NCBI GenBank assembly: GCA_945829235.1
Contig: CALZUA010000003.1
Coordinates: 124,001-188,000 of the forward strand
DNA length: 64,000 bases
DNA from: an uncultured Clostridia bacterium
GTDB taxonomy: Bacteria > Bacillota > Clostridia > Oscillospirales > Ruminococcaceae
Direction: 5' to 3'
The translations under genes and the position numbers were made by a program. The notes under the pieces were generated by a model that had not been told where the DNA came from, ran no database searches, and saw nothing but the letters and a program-made list of their open reading frames with translations. Below, piece by piece: positions 39,360 through 48,527 of the stretch. Each line of letters begins with the position of its first letter. Within the stretch, counting starts at the first letter, position 1.

Positions 39360-40097
39360 ATGTCACAAATAATAGCTGTCACAGCAGGAAAGGGCGGAAC
39401 AGGTAAGTCCACAACATCGGCTAATGTTGCCACAGGTCTTGCAACTCTCGGTCACAAGACGTTGCTCGTGGAGCTGGACTTTGGTTTGCGCTGCCTTGAT
39501 ATAATGCTCGGAATTAAGGACAAGGTTAAGCACGATATCGGCGAATACCTCGAGGGCAGAATCGATATTTTGACGGCGACAACAAAGGTTGACCGCGTAG
39601 AGAACCTCTATCTCGTCTGCGCGACACGAAACCCGTTTATCGATATCAACCCCGAGAAGATTATGGGCGTGTGCGAGGAGATGCGCGAGCATTTCGACTA
39701 CATAATTATCGATACCGCAGGTGTCGGAAGCTCGGTGTTCAGCGTAATTAAGGCGGCTGAGCTGATACTTATGGTTACAACTCCCGATACCGTCTGCGTG
39801 CGCGACGGCGCTATTCTCTCGGACTTCTTGTACGTCAAGAACTGCATAAATCAGCGTCTTGTCATCAACAAGGTCAGCCCGAATTTCAAGGAAGAGGAGA
39901 TTCTCTTTGACCTCGATGAGGTTATGGACAGTGTGGGTATCCCGCTTATCGGCGTTGTGCCCGAGGACCAGAACATTAAAATCTGCGGCGCAAAGGGTGA
40001 GGCTCTGCCCCCGACCTGCGGCGGCTACAAGGCGTACACTGCGATTGCAAAGCGCATTACCGGTCAAGATGTTCCGCTGACAATTAAGATTGATTAA
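39360..40097 (+). CDS. MinD/ParA-like ATPase
   Basis: 245 residues. Deviant Walker A KGGTGKST near residue 11, Walker A' VELDFGLRCLDIML, Walker B YIIIDTAGVG. The pattern is that of MinD/Mrp/FlhG ATPases. Location after mreBCD-mrdA favours a MinD-type division-site role, but no minC or minE is adjacent. The C-terminus ends in TGQDVPLTIKID without the clear amphipathic membrane-targeting helix of MinD. I therefore leave the symbol empty. GGAGAGGGGAAATT precedes the ATG. Confidence 0.82.
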   Translation: MSQIIAVTAGKGGTGKSTTSANVATGLATLGHKTLLVELDFGLRCLDIMLGIKDKVKHDIGEYLEGRIDILTATTKVDRVENLYLVCATRNPFIDINPEKIMGVCEEMREHFDYIIIDTAGVGSSVFSVIKAAELILMVTTPDTVCVRDGAILSDFLYVKNCINQRLVINKVSPNFKEEEILFDLDEVMDSVGIPLIGVVPEDQNIKICGAKGEALPPTCGGYKAYTAIAKRITGQDVPLTIKID

Positions 40098-40109
40098 GGG
40101 GTGTTTTAG

Positions 40110-40505
40110 TTGAACATTGCTCTTATAGCTCACGACGCAAAAAAGGAGCTTATGGTTCAGTTCTGCATTGCATACTGCGGAATACTGAGCAAATATAATA
40201 TCTGCGCAACCGGTACAACCGGCAAGCTCGTTGCCGAGGCAACCGGTCTGCAAATCAAGCGCTTTCTGAGCGGTTCTCAGGGCGGCGGCGAACAGCTGGT
40301 TTCGGAGATTAGTTGCAACGAAATCGACCTGCTGATTTTCTTCCGCGACCCGCTTACAATGAAGTCGCACGAGCCGAATGATATCAACATTCTGCGGGTG
40401 TGCGATGTACATAATATCCCTGTTGCTACGAACATAGCGACAGCCGAGGCGCTTATCCACGCACTTGAGCGCGGCGACCTCGATTGGCGCGAATACATGA
40501 GATAA
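40110..40505 (+). CDS. mgsA: Methylglyoxal synthase
   Basis: 131 residues, typical size, beginning with TTG after [34 protein letters not shown], the phosphate-binding [15 protein letters not shown] and [10 protein letters not shown] with LIFFRDPL contain the catalytic Asp and substrate loops. It converts dihydroxyacetone phosphate to methylglyoxal, a bypass of lower glycolysis when phosphate is scarce. It follows the MinD-like gene by 12 bases and is probably co-transcribed. The DNA shows nothing odd. Confidence 0.95.
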   Translation: MNIALIAHDAKKELMVQFCIAYCGILSKYNICATGTTGKLVAEATGLQIKRFLSGSQGGGEQLVSEISCNEIDLLIFFRDPLTMKSHEPNDINILRVCDVHNIPVATNIATAEALIHALERGDLDWREYMR

Positions 40506-40510
40506 TTTCG

Positions 40511-40535
40511 GCGCGCTCTTCGGGGCGCGTTTTAT
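40511..40535 (+). terminator. Terminator of mgsA
   Basis: CGCGC / GCGCG stem with CTTCGG in the loop and TTTTATTTT after it. Confidence 0.75.
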
Positions 40536-40639
40536 TTTGATGAAACCGGCGGTAAAATGCTAACTAAACTTACGTTGTACTTTGAAGAAACTTGTGGCGA
40601 ACAGCGGTGGAATCGGCGGTGAATATCGGTGGAATCGGC

Positions 40640-41215
40640 GGTAAAAACGCGCGATATTTGGCAAGATTTCACGAGATTTTGGGCGAAAATGCTTGATTTT
40701 CGGGTGATTTCGGGCAAATTCGTGAGATTTCGGCTGTTTTCGAGCGATTTTGAGAAAATTAGGGCGGCTTTTGTGATTTTGGGTGATTTCGTCTGATAAC
40801 GCGCTAAAATGGTGAATTAAGCGAAAACGGCTCGAAAATGACCGATTTTCAGCAAATTTCGGGCGATTTTTCCGAAAAACGGCTGAATTTCGCGGTTATT
40901 TCTTGGGCTAACGGCAAGGAATTCAGCGGTAAATTGGCGCGATATTTGGCAAGATTTCACGAGATTTTGAGCGAAAATGCTTGATTTTCGGGTGATTTCG
41001 GGCAAATTCGGGAGATTTCGGCTGTTTTCGAGCGATTTTGAGAAAATTAGGGCGTTTTGTGAGATTTCACCCACTAACGTGCTAAAATGGTGGATTTCGC
41101 GAAAAATTGCTCGATAATGACGGATTTTCAGCTAATTTCGGGCGATTTTTCCGAAAAAACGGCTGAAATTCACGGTTTCTTCTTGAGCTAACGAAAAGGA
41201 TTTGCGGTGAACATC
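40640..41215. repeat. Non-coding tandem duplication with a 288-base period
   Basis: The block beginning GCGATATTTGGCAAGATTTC at 40651 recurs at 40939, and the similarity continues over the whole unit to the paired ends CTAACGGCAAGG and CTAACGAAAAGG. Units are about 90% alike. Within each unit GATTTCGGG-like words are repeated densely (GATTTTCGGGTGATTTCGGG). Before it, TCGGTGGAATCGGCGGT occurs twice. Minus-strand ORFs here (40532, 40817) are compositional artefacts. The gap 40506-41280 contains no gene that I can support. Confidence 0.75.
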
Positions 41216-41280
41216 CACGAAAAATTGCGGTGAACAGAGGCGAAATCGGCAAAATTTGCGGTTATGAAACGGGTGGAAAA

Positions 41281-42024
41281 ATGCTTGTAACGTATGACGG
41301 GATTGTGATTGCGCGGCGCGAGGTCGGCGAAAACAGCGTGTTTATCGATATCCTCACCGATGAACAGGGCATCATCGAGGCTTCCGCGCACGGTGCCAAC
41401 AAAATCAACAGCTCAATCCTCTCCGCCGCCGCACTTTTCTCCTACTCAACTTTCTCGCTCTCGAAGAACAAGCTTCGCTACACCGTCAACTCCGCGAAGC
41501 CAAAATTCTCGTTCCACGAGCTTGGCAAGGATATCGAAAAACTCGCGCTCGCTTCGTATTTCGCTCAGAGCGTGCGGTTCTGCACGCCGTCCGAACAGCC
41601 TCAGGACAGCATTGTGCGGTTTTTCGCAATCGCGTTGTTCGAGATTATGCACGGGCGGCCGCTCCCCTCGGTTAAGGCGGCATTTGAACTGCGGTACAGC
41701 GCGGAGCTTGGTTTTGCGCCAAATCTTGTCGGTTGCGACAACTGCGGCGAGTACGACTGCAATGACGGTATGTACTTTCTCCCCGATAAGGCAAAGCTGA
41801 TTTGCGCGGACTGTTTGTATGTCGATAACGCCGTGAAACTGCTCCCAGAAACGCTTTTCGCGATGCGCAACATCATCTTCTCCCCCCTCGACCGCGCGTT
41901 TAAGTTCAACATCGCCAAAAATGCCGAAAAACAGCTCGGCGATATCTGCGAGAACTACTTTTTGAGCCGCACCGAACGGAGTTTCCCTACCCTTTCATAT
42001 TACAAGGAAATTGCGATACAATAG
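41281..42024 (+). CDS. recO: DNA repair protein RecO
   Basis: 247 residues from MLVTYDGIVIARREVGENSV; GGGTGGAAAA precedes this ATG. The N-terminal OB-fold, helical middle and the zinc site CDNCGEYDCNDGMYFL...CADC are those of Gram-positive RecO. It loads RecA on SSB-coated DNA with RecR. The ORF-track start at 41230 lies in repeat-like sequence. It is followed by mutS2 33 bases downstream. Confidence 0.93.
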   Translation: MLVTYDGIVIARREVGENSVFIDILTDEQGIIEASAHGANKINSSILSAAALFSYSTFSLSKNKLRYTVNSAKPKFSFHELGKDIEKLALASYFAQSVRFCTPSEQPQDSIVRFFAIALFEIMHGRPLPSVKAAFELRYSAELGFAPNLVGCDNCGEYDCNDGMYFLPDKAKLICADCLYVDNAVKLLPETLFAMRNIIFSPLDRAFKFNIAKNAEKQLGDICENYFLSRTERSFPTLSYYKEIAIQ

Positions 42025-42056
42025 TATAGAATTGTTTTACAACAAATGAGGTTTTT

Positions 42057-44429
42057 ATGAACAAATATTACAAAAAACTTGAATTAGATAAAATTTTAGA
42101 GTTGCTCGCAAATGAAACCGTGAGCGATTATTGCCGCGAAAAAGCGCTTAAAATTGCGCCTGCGCGGGACTTTGATACAATTAAACAGGAGTTGCAAAAA
42201 ACCGATGACGCGTTCACGCTTTCGGCAAAGTTTGGAACACCGCATTTCCGGAAAATCCCCGAAATCTCGGCTTCCCTCAAACGCGCCGAAACCGGCTCTT
42301 CCCTCTCGTTTCGGGAACTGCTGGACGCGGCAAAGGTGCTTCGCGAAACCGCAGTTTTGTGCGATTGGTACTCGCAATGCGAGAATATGGAGAACTCGCT
42401 TGCCGAGTATTTTCGCGGGCTTACGCCGATAAAGTCGCTTGAACAGCGCATCTCCGAGAGCATTCTCTCCGAGGAGGAAATGTCGGACGCGGCAAGCCCC
42501 GAGCTTGCTTCAATCCGCAAGAGAATTACCCGTCAAGGTTTGCAAATCCGCGAACAGCTCGACGGTATGCTCAAAAACAAGACCACGCGCGGCTTCTTGC
42601 AGGACGCGGTTGTCACAATGCGCGACGGGCGGTACGTTGTCCCCGTCAAAAGCGAGCACAAAAGCGATGTGCCCGGTCTTGTACACGACACCTCGGCGAC
42701 CGGACAAACGTTTTTCATCGAGCCGATGAGCGTTGTCGAGGCGAACAACGAAATCCGTATCCTCAAAGCGCGCGAACAGGCTGAAATTGAGCGGATAACG
42801 CGTGAACTCTCGGCGGCTGTCGGCGAAAACGCGGCGGCGATTTCCGAGAATTTCCGGATGTCGCAAATTCTCGAGCTGTACTTCGCGAAGGCTAATCTCG
42901 GTGCGAAAATGAAGGCGATTACCCCGCGGCTTTCCGAGGAGCCGAAGGTTGTCCTCAAAAACGCCAAGCACCCGCTTCTTGACCGCGATACCGCTGTTCC
43001 GATATCGGTGGAAATTGGCGAGAACTACGGTTGCTTGATTATAACCGGTCCGAATACCGGCGGCAAAACCGTGGCGATAAAGACCGTGGGCTTGCTCACG
43101 CTGATGACGATGTGCGGGCTGATGATACCCGCGGGCGATGGGAGCGTGGTCGGTTATTTCGACAGGATTTTCGTGGATATAGGCGATGAGCAAAGCATCG
43201 AGCAGAGCCTCTCCACATTTTCCTCGCATATCACCAACGTTATCGGCATACTCAACAATGCCGGCGAACGATCGCTAGCTCTTATCGATGAGCTCGGCAG
43301 CGGAACAGACCCGGTTGAGGGCGCGGCGCTTGCGGTGTCGATACTAACATCGCTCAAAAATGTCGGTGCAAAGGTGCTCGCGACCACGCATTATCAGGAA
43401 GTCAAACTGTTCGCGCTCGAAACGGACGGCGTTGAGAACGCAAGCTGTGAGTTTGATGTGGAAACACTGAAACCCACCTATCGGCTGATTGTCGGCGTTC
43501 CCGGCAAGTCCAACGCGTTCGCGATATCGCAGAAGCTCGGTATGCCCAGCAGAATTATTTCGCGCGCCGAGGAGCTTGTCAGCTCGGAAAACCGCCGATT
43601 TGAGCAGGTTATCGACCAGCTCGAAAGCGCCCGCAAGGAGCTTGAACAGCTCAAGGAAAGCGCCGCGGTTTCCGAGAGAAACGCGAAAATGACCGAGAGC
43701 GAGCTTAAACAAAAGCTCTCCGCGCTTGAACAGGAAAAGGAAAAGGAACTCGAAAACGCGCGCCGCAGAGCCGTTTCGATTATCGAGCAGACGCGCGCGC
43801 AATCGGATATTTTGCTCAATCAGCTTGAGGAACTCAAAAAGGAAAAGGACAAGGAAGCGCTTCGCAAAGGCATTTCCGATGCGAAGTCCCGCACAAATTC
43901 CGCGCTCAACCGTATGTTTGACGAGGCAAATCCCGTTGTTGAGCGAAAGGTTGAGGACTATATCCCGCCGCGCCCGTTCAAGCAGGGCGATACCGTGCGG
44001 CTTGCCGATACCTCGCGCGAGGGCGTTTTGCTCACCGTGCCGAATATGAACGGCGTTTGCTATGTTCAGACGGGTTCGATGAAGGTGAAAACTACCGCGA
44101 AAAACCTGCGGTTGGTCGAGAAAAAGGCTGAGAAAAAGCCCGCAGGCAGTATCAAGAAACGCGTTTCGTCAAATATGACGCGGCGCGGCGGTATGGAGCT
44201 TGACATTCGCGGTAAAATGGGTGACGAGGGTGTCCTCGAAATGGAACGCTTCATCGACAGCGCGATTATGGCGGGACTTTCGCAGATTGTGATTATCCAC
44301 GGAAAAGGTACGGGCGCGCTTCGTGCCGCTGTTCAACAGGCGCTGAAGCGAAATCCCGCTGTCAAGAGCTTCCGCGCGGGCGAGTACGGCGAGGGCGAAG
44401 CGGGTGTTACAGTTGTCGAGCTAAAGTAA
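42057..44429 (+). CDS. mutS2: MutS2 (ribosome rescue/recombination suppressor)
   Basis: 790 residues, the expected length. The ABC-type ATPase has Walker A GPNTGGKTVAIKT near residue 331, signature EQSLSTFSSH and Walker B LIDELGSGTDP. A long coiled coil follows (about 500-640) and a C-terminal Smr domain starts with LDIRGKMGDEGVLEMERFID and includes HGKGTGALR. MutS2 recognises collided ribosomes or recombination intermediates; the Smr domain may cut nucleic acid. ATGAGGTTTTT precedes the start. Confidence 0.96.
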   Translation: MNKYYKKLELDKILELLANETVSDYCREKALKIAPARDFDTIKQELQKTDDAFTLSAKFGTPHFRKIPEISASLKRAETGSSLSFRELLDAAKVLRETAVLCDWYSQCENMENSLAEYFRGLTPIKSLEQRISESILSEEEMSDAASPELASIRKRITRQGLQIREQLDGMLKNKTTRGFLQDAVVTMRDGRYVVPVKSEHKSDVPGLVHDTSATGQTFFIEPMSVVEANNEIRILKAREQAEIERITRELSAAVGENAAAISENFRMSQILELYFAKANLGAKMKAITPRLSEEPKVVLKNAKHPLLDRDTAVPISVEIGENYGCLIITGPNTGGKTVAIKTVGLLTLMTMCGLMIPAGDGSVVGYFDRIFVDIGDEQSIEQSLSTFSSHITNVIGILNNAGERSLALIDELGSGTDPVEGAALAVSILTSLKNVGAKVLATTHYQEVKLFALETDGVENASCEFDVETLKPTYRLIVGVPGKSNAFAISQKLGMPSRIISRAEELVSSENRRFEQVIDQLESARKELEQLKESAAVSERNAKMTESELKQKLSALEQEKEKELENARRRAVSIIEQTRAQSDILLNQLEELKKEKDKEALRKGISDAKSRTNSALNRMFDEANPVVERKVEDYIPPRPFKQGDTVRLADTSREGVLLTVPNMNGVCYVQTGSMKVKTTAKNLRLVEKKAEKKPAGSIKKRVSSNMTRRGGMELDIRGKMGDEGVLEMERFIDSAIMAGLSQIVIIHGKGTGALRAAVQQALKRNPAVKSFRAGEYGEGEAGVTVVELK

Positions 44430-44447
44430 ATTGAAAGGACAATTCAG

Positions 44448-45769
44448 ATGGAATATTTCAAGCTCCAGATTGGGTGTATAATAATTCTGCTGTATGTTGG
44501 ATTTATTTATGTTAAAGAGTGTCGGCGCTATCACCGAAAGCTGAACGAAACGCTGTTTGACGAGCTTTTGGAAATCGGTTTGATAAGCATCGCTCTCGAC
44601 GGTGCAACCGCCTTCACGGTAAATCACCTCGATACTGTCCCCGATATCTTGAACAAAATCCTGCACATCGCGTTTCTTATCAGCTTGGATTCGGTTATCT
44701 TCGTGCTGTTTTTGTATATGCTGTTTATGACGGGCGCGTTCCCGAAAAAAAACTCAAAAGAGCCGCGCTGTTTGTGCCGTTTGTCATAAATGTTGCCGTG
44801 GTAATCGGGGGCGCAAATTCCCTCGAATACATTCACGGCGTGAAAACAAACTATTCGATGGGTTTCCCCGTGTACGCCTGCTACACGATGGTTGCCGTGT
44901 ACAGCTTGCTTGCGGTGTTTGTGTTCTTCAAGCGCTGGAAGCATATCGAGCGTCACAAGCGCACCAGCATTTTCACATACCTGTTTGTGATGATGGCGGT
45001 CACCACCGTTCAGATGTTCTTCCCCGAGATGCTTATCACAAGCATTGCCGTGACGGTTTTTATTGTCGGCGTGTATATGAACCTCGAGGACCCCGCTCTG
45101 AAGGAGCTCTCGCGCTTCCACAACGAAACGGTTATGAGCTTCGCCAACCTTGTCGAAAACCGCGACAACAGCACCGGCGGTCACATCAAGCGCACAAGCC
45201 GTTATGTGGGGCTGATTGCCGAGGAGTTGCAGGGGAGGAACTATTACCCCGAAATTCTCACCAAGGATTACATAACAAACCTGCTTAAAGCCGCACCACT
45301 CCACGATATCGGGAAAATTTCCGTGCCCGATGCAATTTTGAAGAAGCCCGGCAAGCTCACCGATGAAGAGTACGCGATTATGAAGCTTCACGCGGAAAAC
45401 GGCGGGAATATTATCCGAGATGTTTTCAGAAATCTGCGCGATGAGGATTATCGGAGAATGGCGTTTGAGGTTGCGCGGTATCACCACGAAAAGTGGAACG
45501 GAAAGGGTTATCCGGACGGGCTGAGCGGCGACATCATTCCGCTTTGCGCGAGAATTATGTCGGTTGCGGACGTGTTTGACGCGGTTTCGGAGAAACGGTG
45601 TTACCGCGAGGCAATGCCGCTCAACAAGTGCTTTGAGATTATCAAGAACGGCTCCGGCAAGGATTTTGACCCGTTGATTGCGGAGATTTTTATCGATATT
45701 CGGGACAAGGTTGAGAAGGTTCACGCAGAGTTTGCGCTGGAAACAGAAAACGCGCCGAAGAAGGAATGA
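44448..45769 (+). CDS. Membrane sensor with HD-GYP domain, split by a frameshift
   Basis: Frame one (44448-44789) starts MEYFKLQIGCIIILLYVGFI with GAAAGGACAATTCAG upstream and encodes three transmembrane helices. After FPKK it runs into a non-homologous tail. Frame minus one takes up the protein immediately (KLKRAALFVPFVINVAVVIG) and runs to 45769 through more helices and an HD-GYP phosphodiesterase domain (LLKAAPLHDIGKISVPDAIL, HHEKWNGKGYPDGL). Together they would make about 440 residues that would degrade cyclic di-GMP. The shift is at A AAA AAC inside an A8 tract. Programmed frameshifting, phase variation, a dead gene or a sequence error are all possible. Confidence 0.75.
44745..44753 (+). 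promoter_or_regulatory. Slippery A8 tract with A AAA AAC heptamer
   Basis: In the zero frame the codons are CCG AAA AAA AAC. A minus-one slip on A AAA AAC puts the ribosome exactly into the frame that encodes the rest of the protein. A gain of one A would also restore it. Confidence 0.6.
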
Positions 45770-45830
45770 GCGGCGGGAGTTCTTGCAAATCAGTAATCGA
45801 GCACCGCGAAGCGTACAAAAGTTTTCGGTC

Positions 45831-45875
45831 AAGCCTTTTTCAAAAGGCTTGTGGGGTGTGGGGCAAAGCCCCACA
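45831..45875. repeat. Double-hairpin repeat element (AAGCCTTTT...GTGGGGC)
   Basis: AAGCCTTTT-TC-AAAAGGCTT followed by GTGGGGC-AAA-GCCCCAC, two tight stems seven bases apart, 60 bases after the HD-GYP gene. The form is that of an interspersed REP/MITE-like element or a terminator. Confidence 0.6.
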
Positions 45876-46044
45876 ACTTAAGGCGAAGCCGCAGACTAGA
45901 GCGAAGCGTCAAACCAATAAAAGGACAATTTCGCTTTGTATAAATCAACGAGGAAACTTGTACATCAGTTTCGCGACCATTGCCAAATTTTTTTGCGAAC
46001 GCAAAAAAATTCGCAAATCCCTTTAAACAAACTCATCTTAACAG

Positions 46045-46241
46045 GCGGGTGCAGTCACGCCGAACAAACCCGAGATTATCTCTTTCAACGGGGCGTGACT
46101 GCACCCGCGCATTTTCGCCGGTTCGATGCCGGCGAAAATGCAAACACCTTTCACAAATTCAGCTAAACCAACAGACTTTGCATCATGAAAGCGATTTTTC
46201 GGGTTCGATGCCCGAAAAATCGCCGTGGCTTCGCAGAAGCC
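46045..46241. ncRNA. Array of strong hairpins, possible structured RNA or repeat element
   Basis: Four perfect stems in 200 bases. A 17-base stem GCGGGTGCAGTCACGCC / GGCGTGACTGCACCCGC spans 46045-46108. Two 13-base stems (46109-46141 and 46191-46223) have different stem sequence but the same loop, TTCGATG. A short GGCTTC-GCA-GAAGCC stem lies at 46227-46241. Different stems with a shared loop point to selection on structure. No ORF of merit lies in 45770-46441. Whether it is transcribed RNA or a DNA element is unknown. Confidence 0.45.
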
Positions 46242-46358
46242 AAAGTCCCACGCGTACCAGACTGCCAAAAGTTCGCAAAAATCAGGCTTTGTTCGCAGAC
46301 CAAAAACCTGTTACCGACAGCCAAAGCTCATTTTATTAGCCAAGTTTTGCGAAAGGTA

Positions 46359-46387
46359 TTGAAATTTCAAGGTAATTGTGGTAGAAT
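46359..46387 (+). promoter_or_regulatory. Promoter of the alarmone synthetase gene
   Basis: TTGAAA (46359-46364), 17 bases, TAGAAT (46382-46387). Confidence 0.62.
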
Positions 46388-46441
46388 ATAAGTGTTGATA
46401 TTTATGATAATGTTGAAATCCTTAATTGAGGAGGAACGGCG

Positions 46442-47512
46442 TTGAATATAAAAGATTGTCTGATAATGGAGGATTATCGCAAGTACAAGAGTGATTTTAT
46501 TCGGCTTGGCGATATCGTTCACGAAAAACTTCGGGAACTCGCCGATGACACGGGAATACTCGTTATGGGTATCGAGCACCGCGTTAAGAGTGAGAAAAGT
46601 CTCGAAGGTAAGCTGTACAAAAACGGTGAGTGGTATCAGAAATTCGATGATATAACCGATATTCTCGGCGAACGGGTTATCTGCTATTTTGGCGATGAGG
46701 TGGATAAATTCGGGAAGCTCGTTGAACAGGAATTTGTGATTGACTGGGAGAATTCCTCCGATAAACGCGCGCTCATAAAGGCTGATACATTCGGTTACCT
46801 CTCACTGCACTACATCTGCTCTCTACCCGAAGATAAGGATTACCCCGCGGAGCTTTGCGGCAGGCGCTTTGAAATCCAAATCCGTACAATGCTCCAGCAC
46901 GCGTGGTCCGCGATAAACCACGACCTCGGTTACAAAAACAAGTACGGCGTGCCGAGAGAGGTTACGCGTGAGTTTGCAAGACTTGCCGGACTTATGGAAA
47001 TCGCCGATGACGAGTTTGTCCGTGTTCGCGACGCGATGAACAACTACACCGAGAAAATCCACGAGAAAATCACAAGCAACACCGCAGATGATGTGCTGAT
47101 TGAACTGGTTTCGCTCAACGAGTATATGCAACTCAATCCTAAAATGTGTAGCTTTATCGACAGAATTGCCAAAATCGATAATTCCGAGATAAACTATGTT
47201 TCCGCGGAAAATTATGTCGCTCAGCTCAAGTGGCTGAAGCTCGATACTATCGGCGACCTGCAGAGCGCTCTCGAAAAACACGGCGAGCTTGCCTTTAAGC
47301 TTGCCGAGAAAACCATCAAGGGCTTCGAGCTGGATATGCTCGTGTCAAACGCCGCTTTGCGGTTTCTTTGCCGCGCAATCCTTCTCGAAGATGGTTACTC
47401 CGAGCAACAAGCCGCTGAGTTCATTTCCCTCTCCGTGAACAAAAAAGAGCGCGCCGTCAGACAAGCGAAACGACTGTTTAAGATGTACGATGAGATAAAA
47501 CAGGGTGTTTGA
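46442..47512 (+). CDS. RelA/SpoT-domain nucleotide pyrophosphokinase
   Basis: 356 residues, starting with TTG seven bases after GAGGAGG. The synthetase fold shows ITDILGERVICYFGDEVDKF (the RxxD-type region), FGYLSLHYIC and CGRRFEIQIRTMLQHAWSAI with the catalytic Glu. No HD hydrolase domain, TGS or ACT domain is present, but the protein is longer than the usual 210-250 residue small alarmone synthetases, with an extra helical C-terminal half. It makes (p)ppGpp or related nucleotides. The next gene, two bases on, encodes an HD-type hydrolase. Confidence 0.82.
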   Translation: MNIKDCLIMEDYRKYKSDFIRLGDIVHEKLRELADDTGILVMGIEHRVKSEKSLEGKLYKNGEWYQKFDDITDILGERVICYFGDEVDKFGKLVEQEFVIDWENSSDKRALIKADTFGYLSLHYICSLPEDKDYPAELCGRRFEIQIRTMLQHAWSAINHDLGYKNKYGVPREVTREFARLAGLMEIADDEFVRVRDAMNNYTEKIHEKITSNTADDVLIELVSLNEYMQLNPKMCSFIDRIAKIDNSEINYVSAENYVAQLKWLKLDTIGDLQSALEKHGELAFKLAEKTIKGFELDMLVSNAALRFLCRAILLEDGYSEQQAAEFISLSVNKKERAVRQAKRLFKMYDEIKQGV

Positions 47513-47513
47513 T

Positions 47514-48050
47514 ATGACCGATGAAGAGAGATATTCCAAAGCGCTGGCATTTGCCACGGATAAGCACAACGGGCAATTCCGAAAAGGCGGCGAGCCTTAT
47601 ATAACTCACCCGATTGCCGTTGCGGAAATGATGCGCGAGAAGGGCTTTGGCATTGATTATCAGATAACCGGGCTGTTTCACGACTTGCTTGAGGATACCA
47701 ACGCTTCCGAGAGTGAAATCGAGGCACTCGGCGGTGAAAAGGTGCTCGAGGCAGTGAAGCTCCTCACCAAGCACAAGGGCTATGTGATGTCGGAGTACGT
47801 TTCGGCTATCAAGGCAAATCCCATCGCTTTTGCCGTCAAGGGTGCCGACAGACTCCACAACCTACAAAGCGCGGTTGTTGCAAGCGAGGATTTCAAGCGG
47901 CGCTACATTCTCGAAAGCATCGACTGGTATCTCGACTTTTCACCCGATATCCCAAAAGCCGTGAAAGCGCTTGCTCAAACGCTTTCTGCGCCGATGACCG
48001 AGCTTGAGTTAAGCTACAAGCTTGTCGAGCCTGTTGAACATATTCGTTGA
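47514..48050 (+). CDS. HD-domain hydrolase, small alarmone hydrolase-like
   Basis: 178 residues from MTDEERYSKALAFATDKHNG. The MESH1/SpoT-hydrolase pattern is complete: HNGQFRKGGEPYITHPIAVA, GLFHDLLEDT (metal-binding HD) and KGADRLHNLQSA. Such enzymes remove the 3'-pyrophosphate from (p)ppGpp. It directly follows the synthetase gene, so the pair acts as a split synthetase/hydrolase module. GGGTG upstream of the ATG is a modest ribosome binding site, so translation is probably coupled. Confidence 0.85.
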   Translation: MTDEERYSKALAFATDKHNGQFRKGGEPYITHPIAVAEMMREKGFGIDYQITGLFHDLLEDTNASESEIEALGGEKVLEAVKLLTKHKGYVMSEYVSAIKANPIAFAVKGADRLHNLQSAVVASEDFKRRYILESIDWYLDFSPDIPKAVKALAQTLSAPMTELELSYKLVEPVEHIR

Positions 48051-48088
48051 TTTTTTCGTCAAAAATTGCTGAAAACGGAGGTGGCATT

Positions 48089-48496
48089 GTGCGCGAAAAA
48101 ACGTTCAGCGCCGATGATAAGGCGCTTCCTGAGGTTATTGCATTTGTGGAAAACGAGCTTGAAGCGGCGTGTTGTCCGATGAAAACGGCTATGTCGCTAA
48201 CCGTTGCTATCGAGGAGATTTTTGTCAATGTTGCTCACTATGCCTACCCGAACGGCGGTGGTACGGCAACTCTTGCAATTGAACACAACGCTGAGAAAAA
48301 CGAGCTTATGTTCCGTATGACCGACAGCGGCGTCCCCTTCAACCCGCTCGCAAAGCCCGATCCCGATGTCACTCTCCCCGCTGAACAACGGAAAATCGGC
48401 GGGCTGGGTATCTTTATGATGAAAAAGACAATGGACGAGGTTTTTTACGCCAACGAAAACGGCGAAAACATATTAACGATGATTAAAAAATTATAA
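48089..48496 (+). CDS. RsbW/SpoIIAB-like anti-sigma ATPase domain protein
   Basis: 135 residues from a GTG (48089) placed six bases after GGAGGT. GHKL ATPase motifs: IEEIFVNVAHYAYP (N box), FRMTDSGVPFNPL (G1) and GGLGIFMMKKTMDEV (G2). It is the small histidine-kinase-like domain that phosphorylates STAS anti-anti-sigma proteins or binds sigma factors. The gene 32 bases downstream encodes a STAS protein, making a partner-switching pair. No sigma factor gene is adjacent. Confidence 0.83.
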   Translation: MREKTFSADDKALPEVIAFVENELEAACCPMKTAMSLTVAIEEIFVNVAHYAYPNGGGTATLAIEHNAEKNELMFRMTDSGVPFNPLAKPDPDVTLPAEQRKIGGLGIFMMKKTMDEVFYANENGENILTMIKKL

Positions 48497-48527
48497 TTCG
48501 GCAAGGTTGCCCGAAAGGAGTTTTACT

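Noticed and set aside
40532-41074. Minus-strand ORFs sharing a repeated PEITRKSSIFAQ stretch
   Set aside because: The similarity comes from the tandem DNA duplication; no start signals and biased composition.
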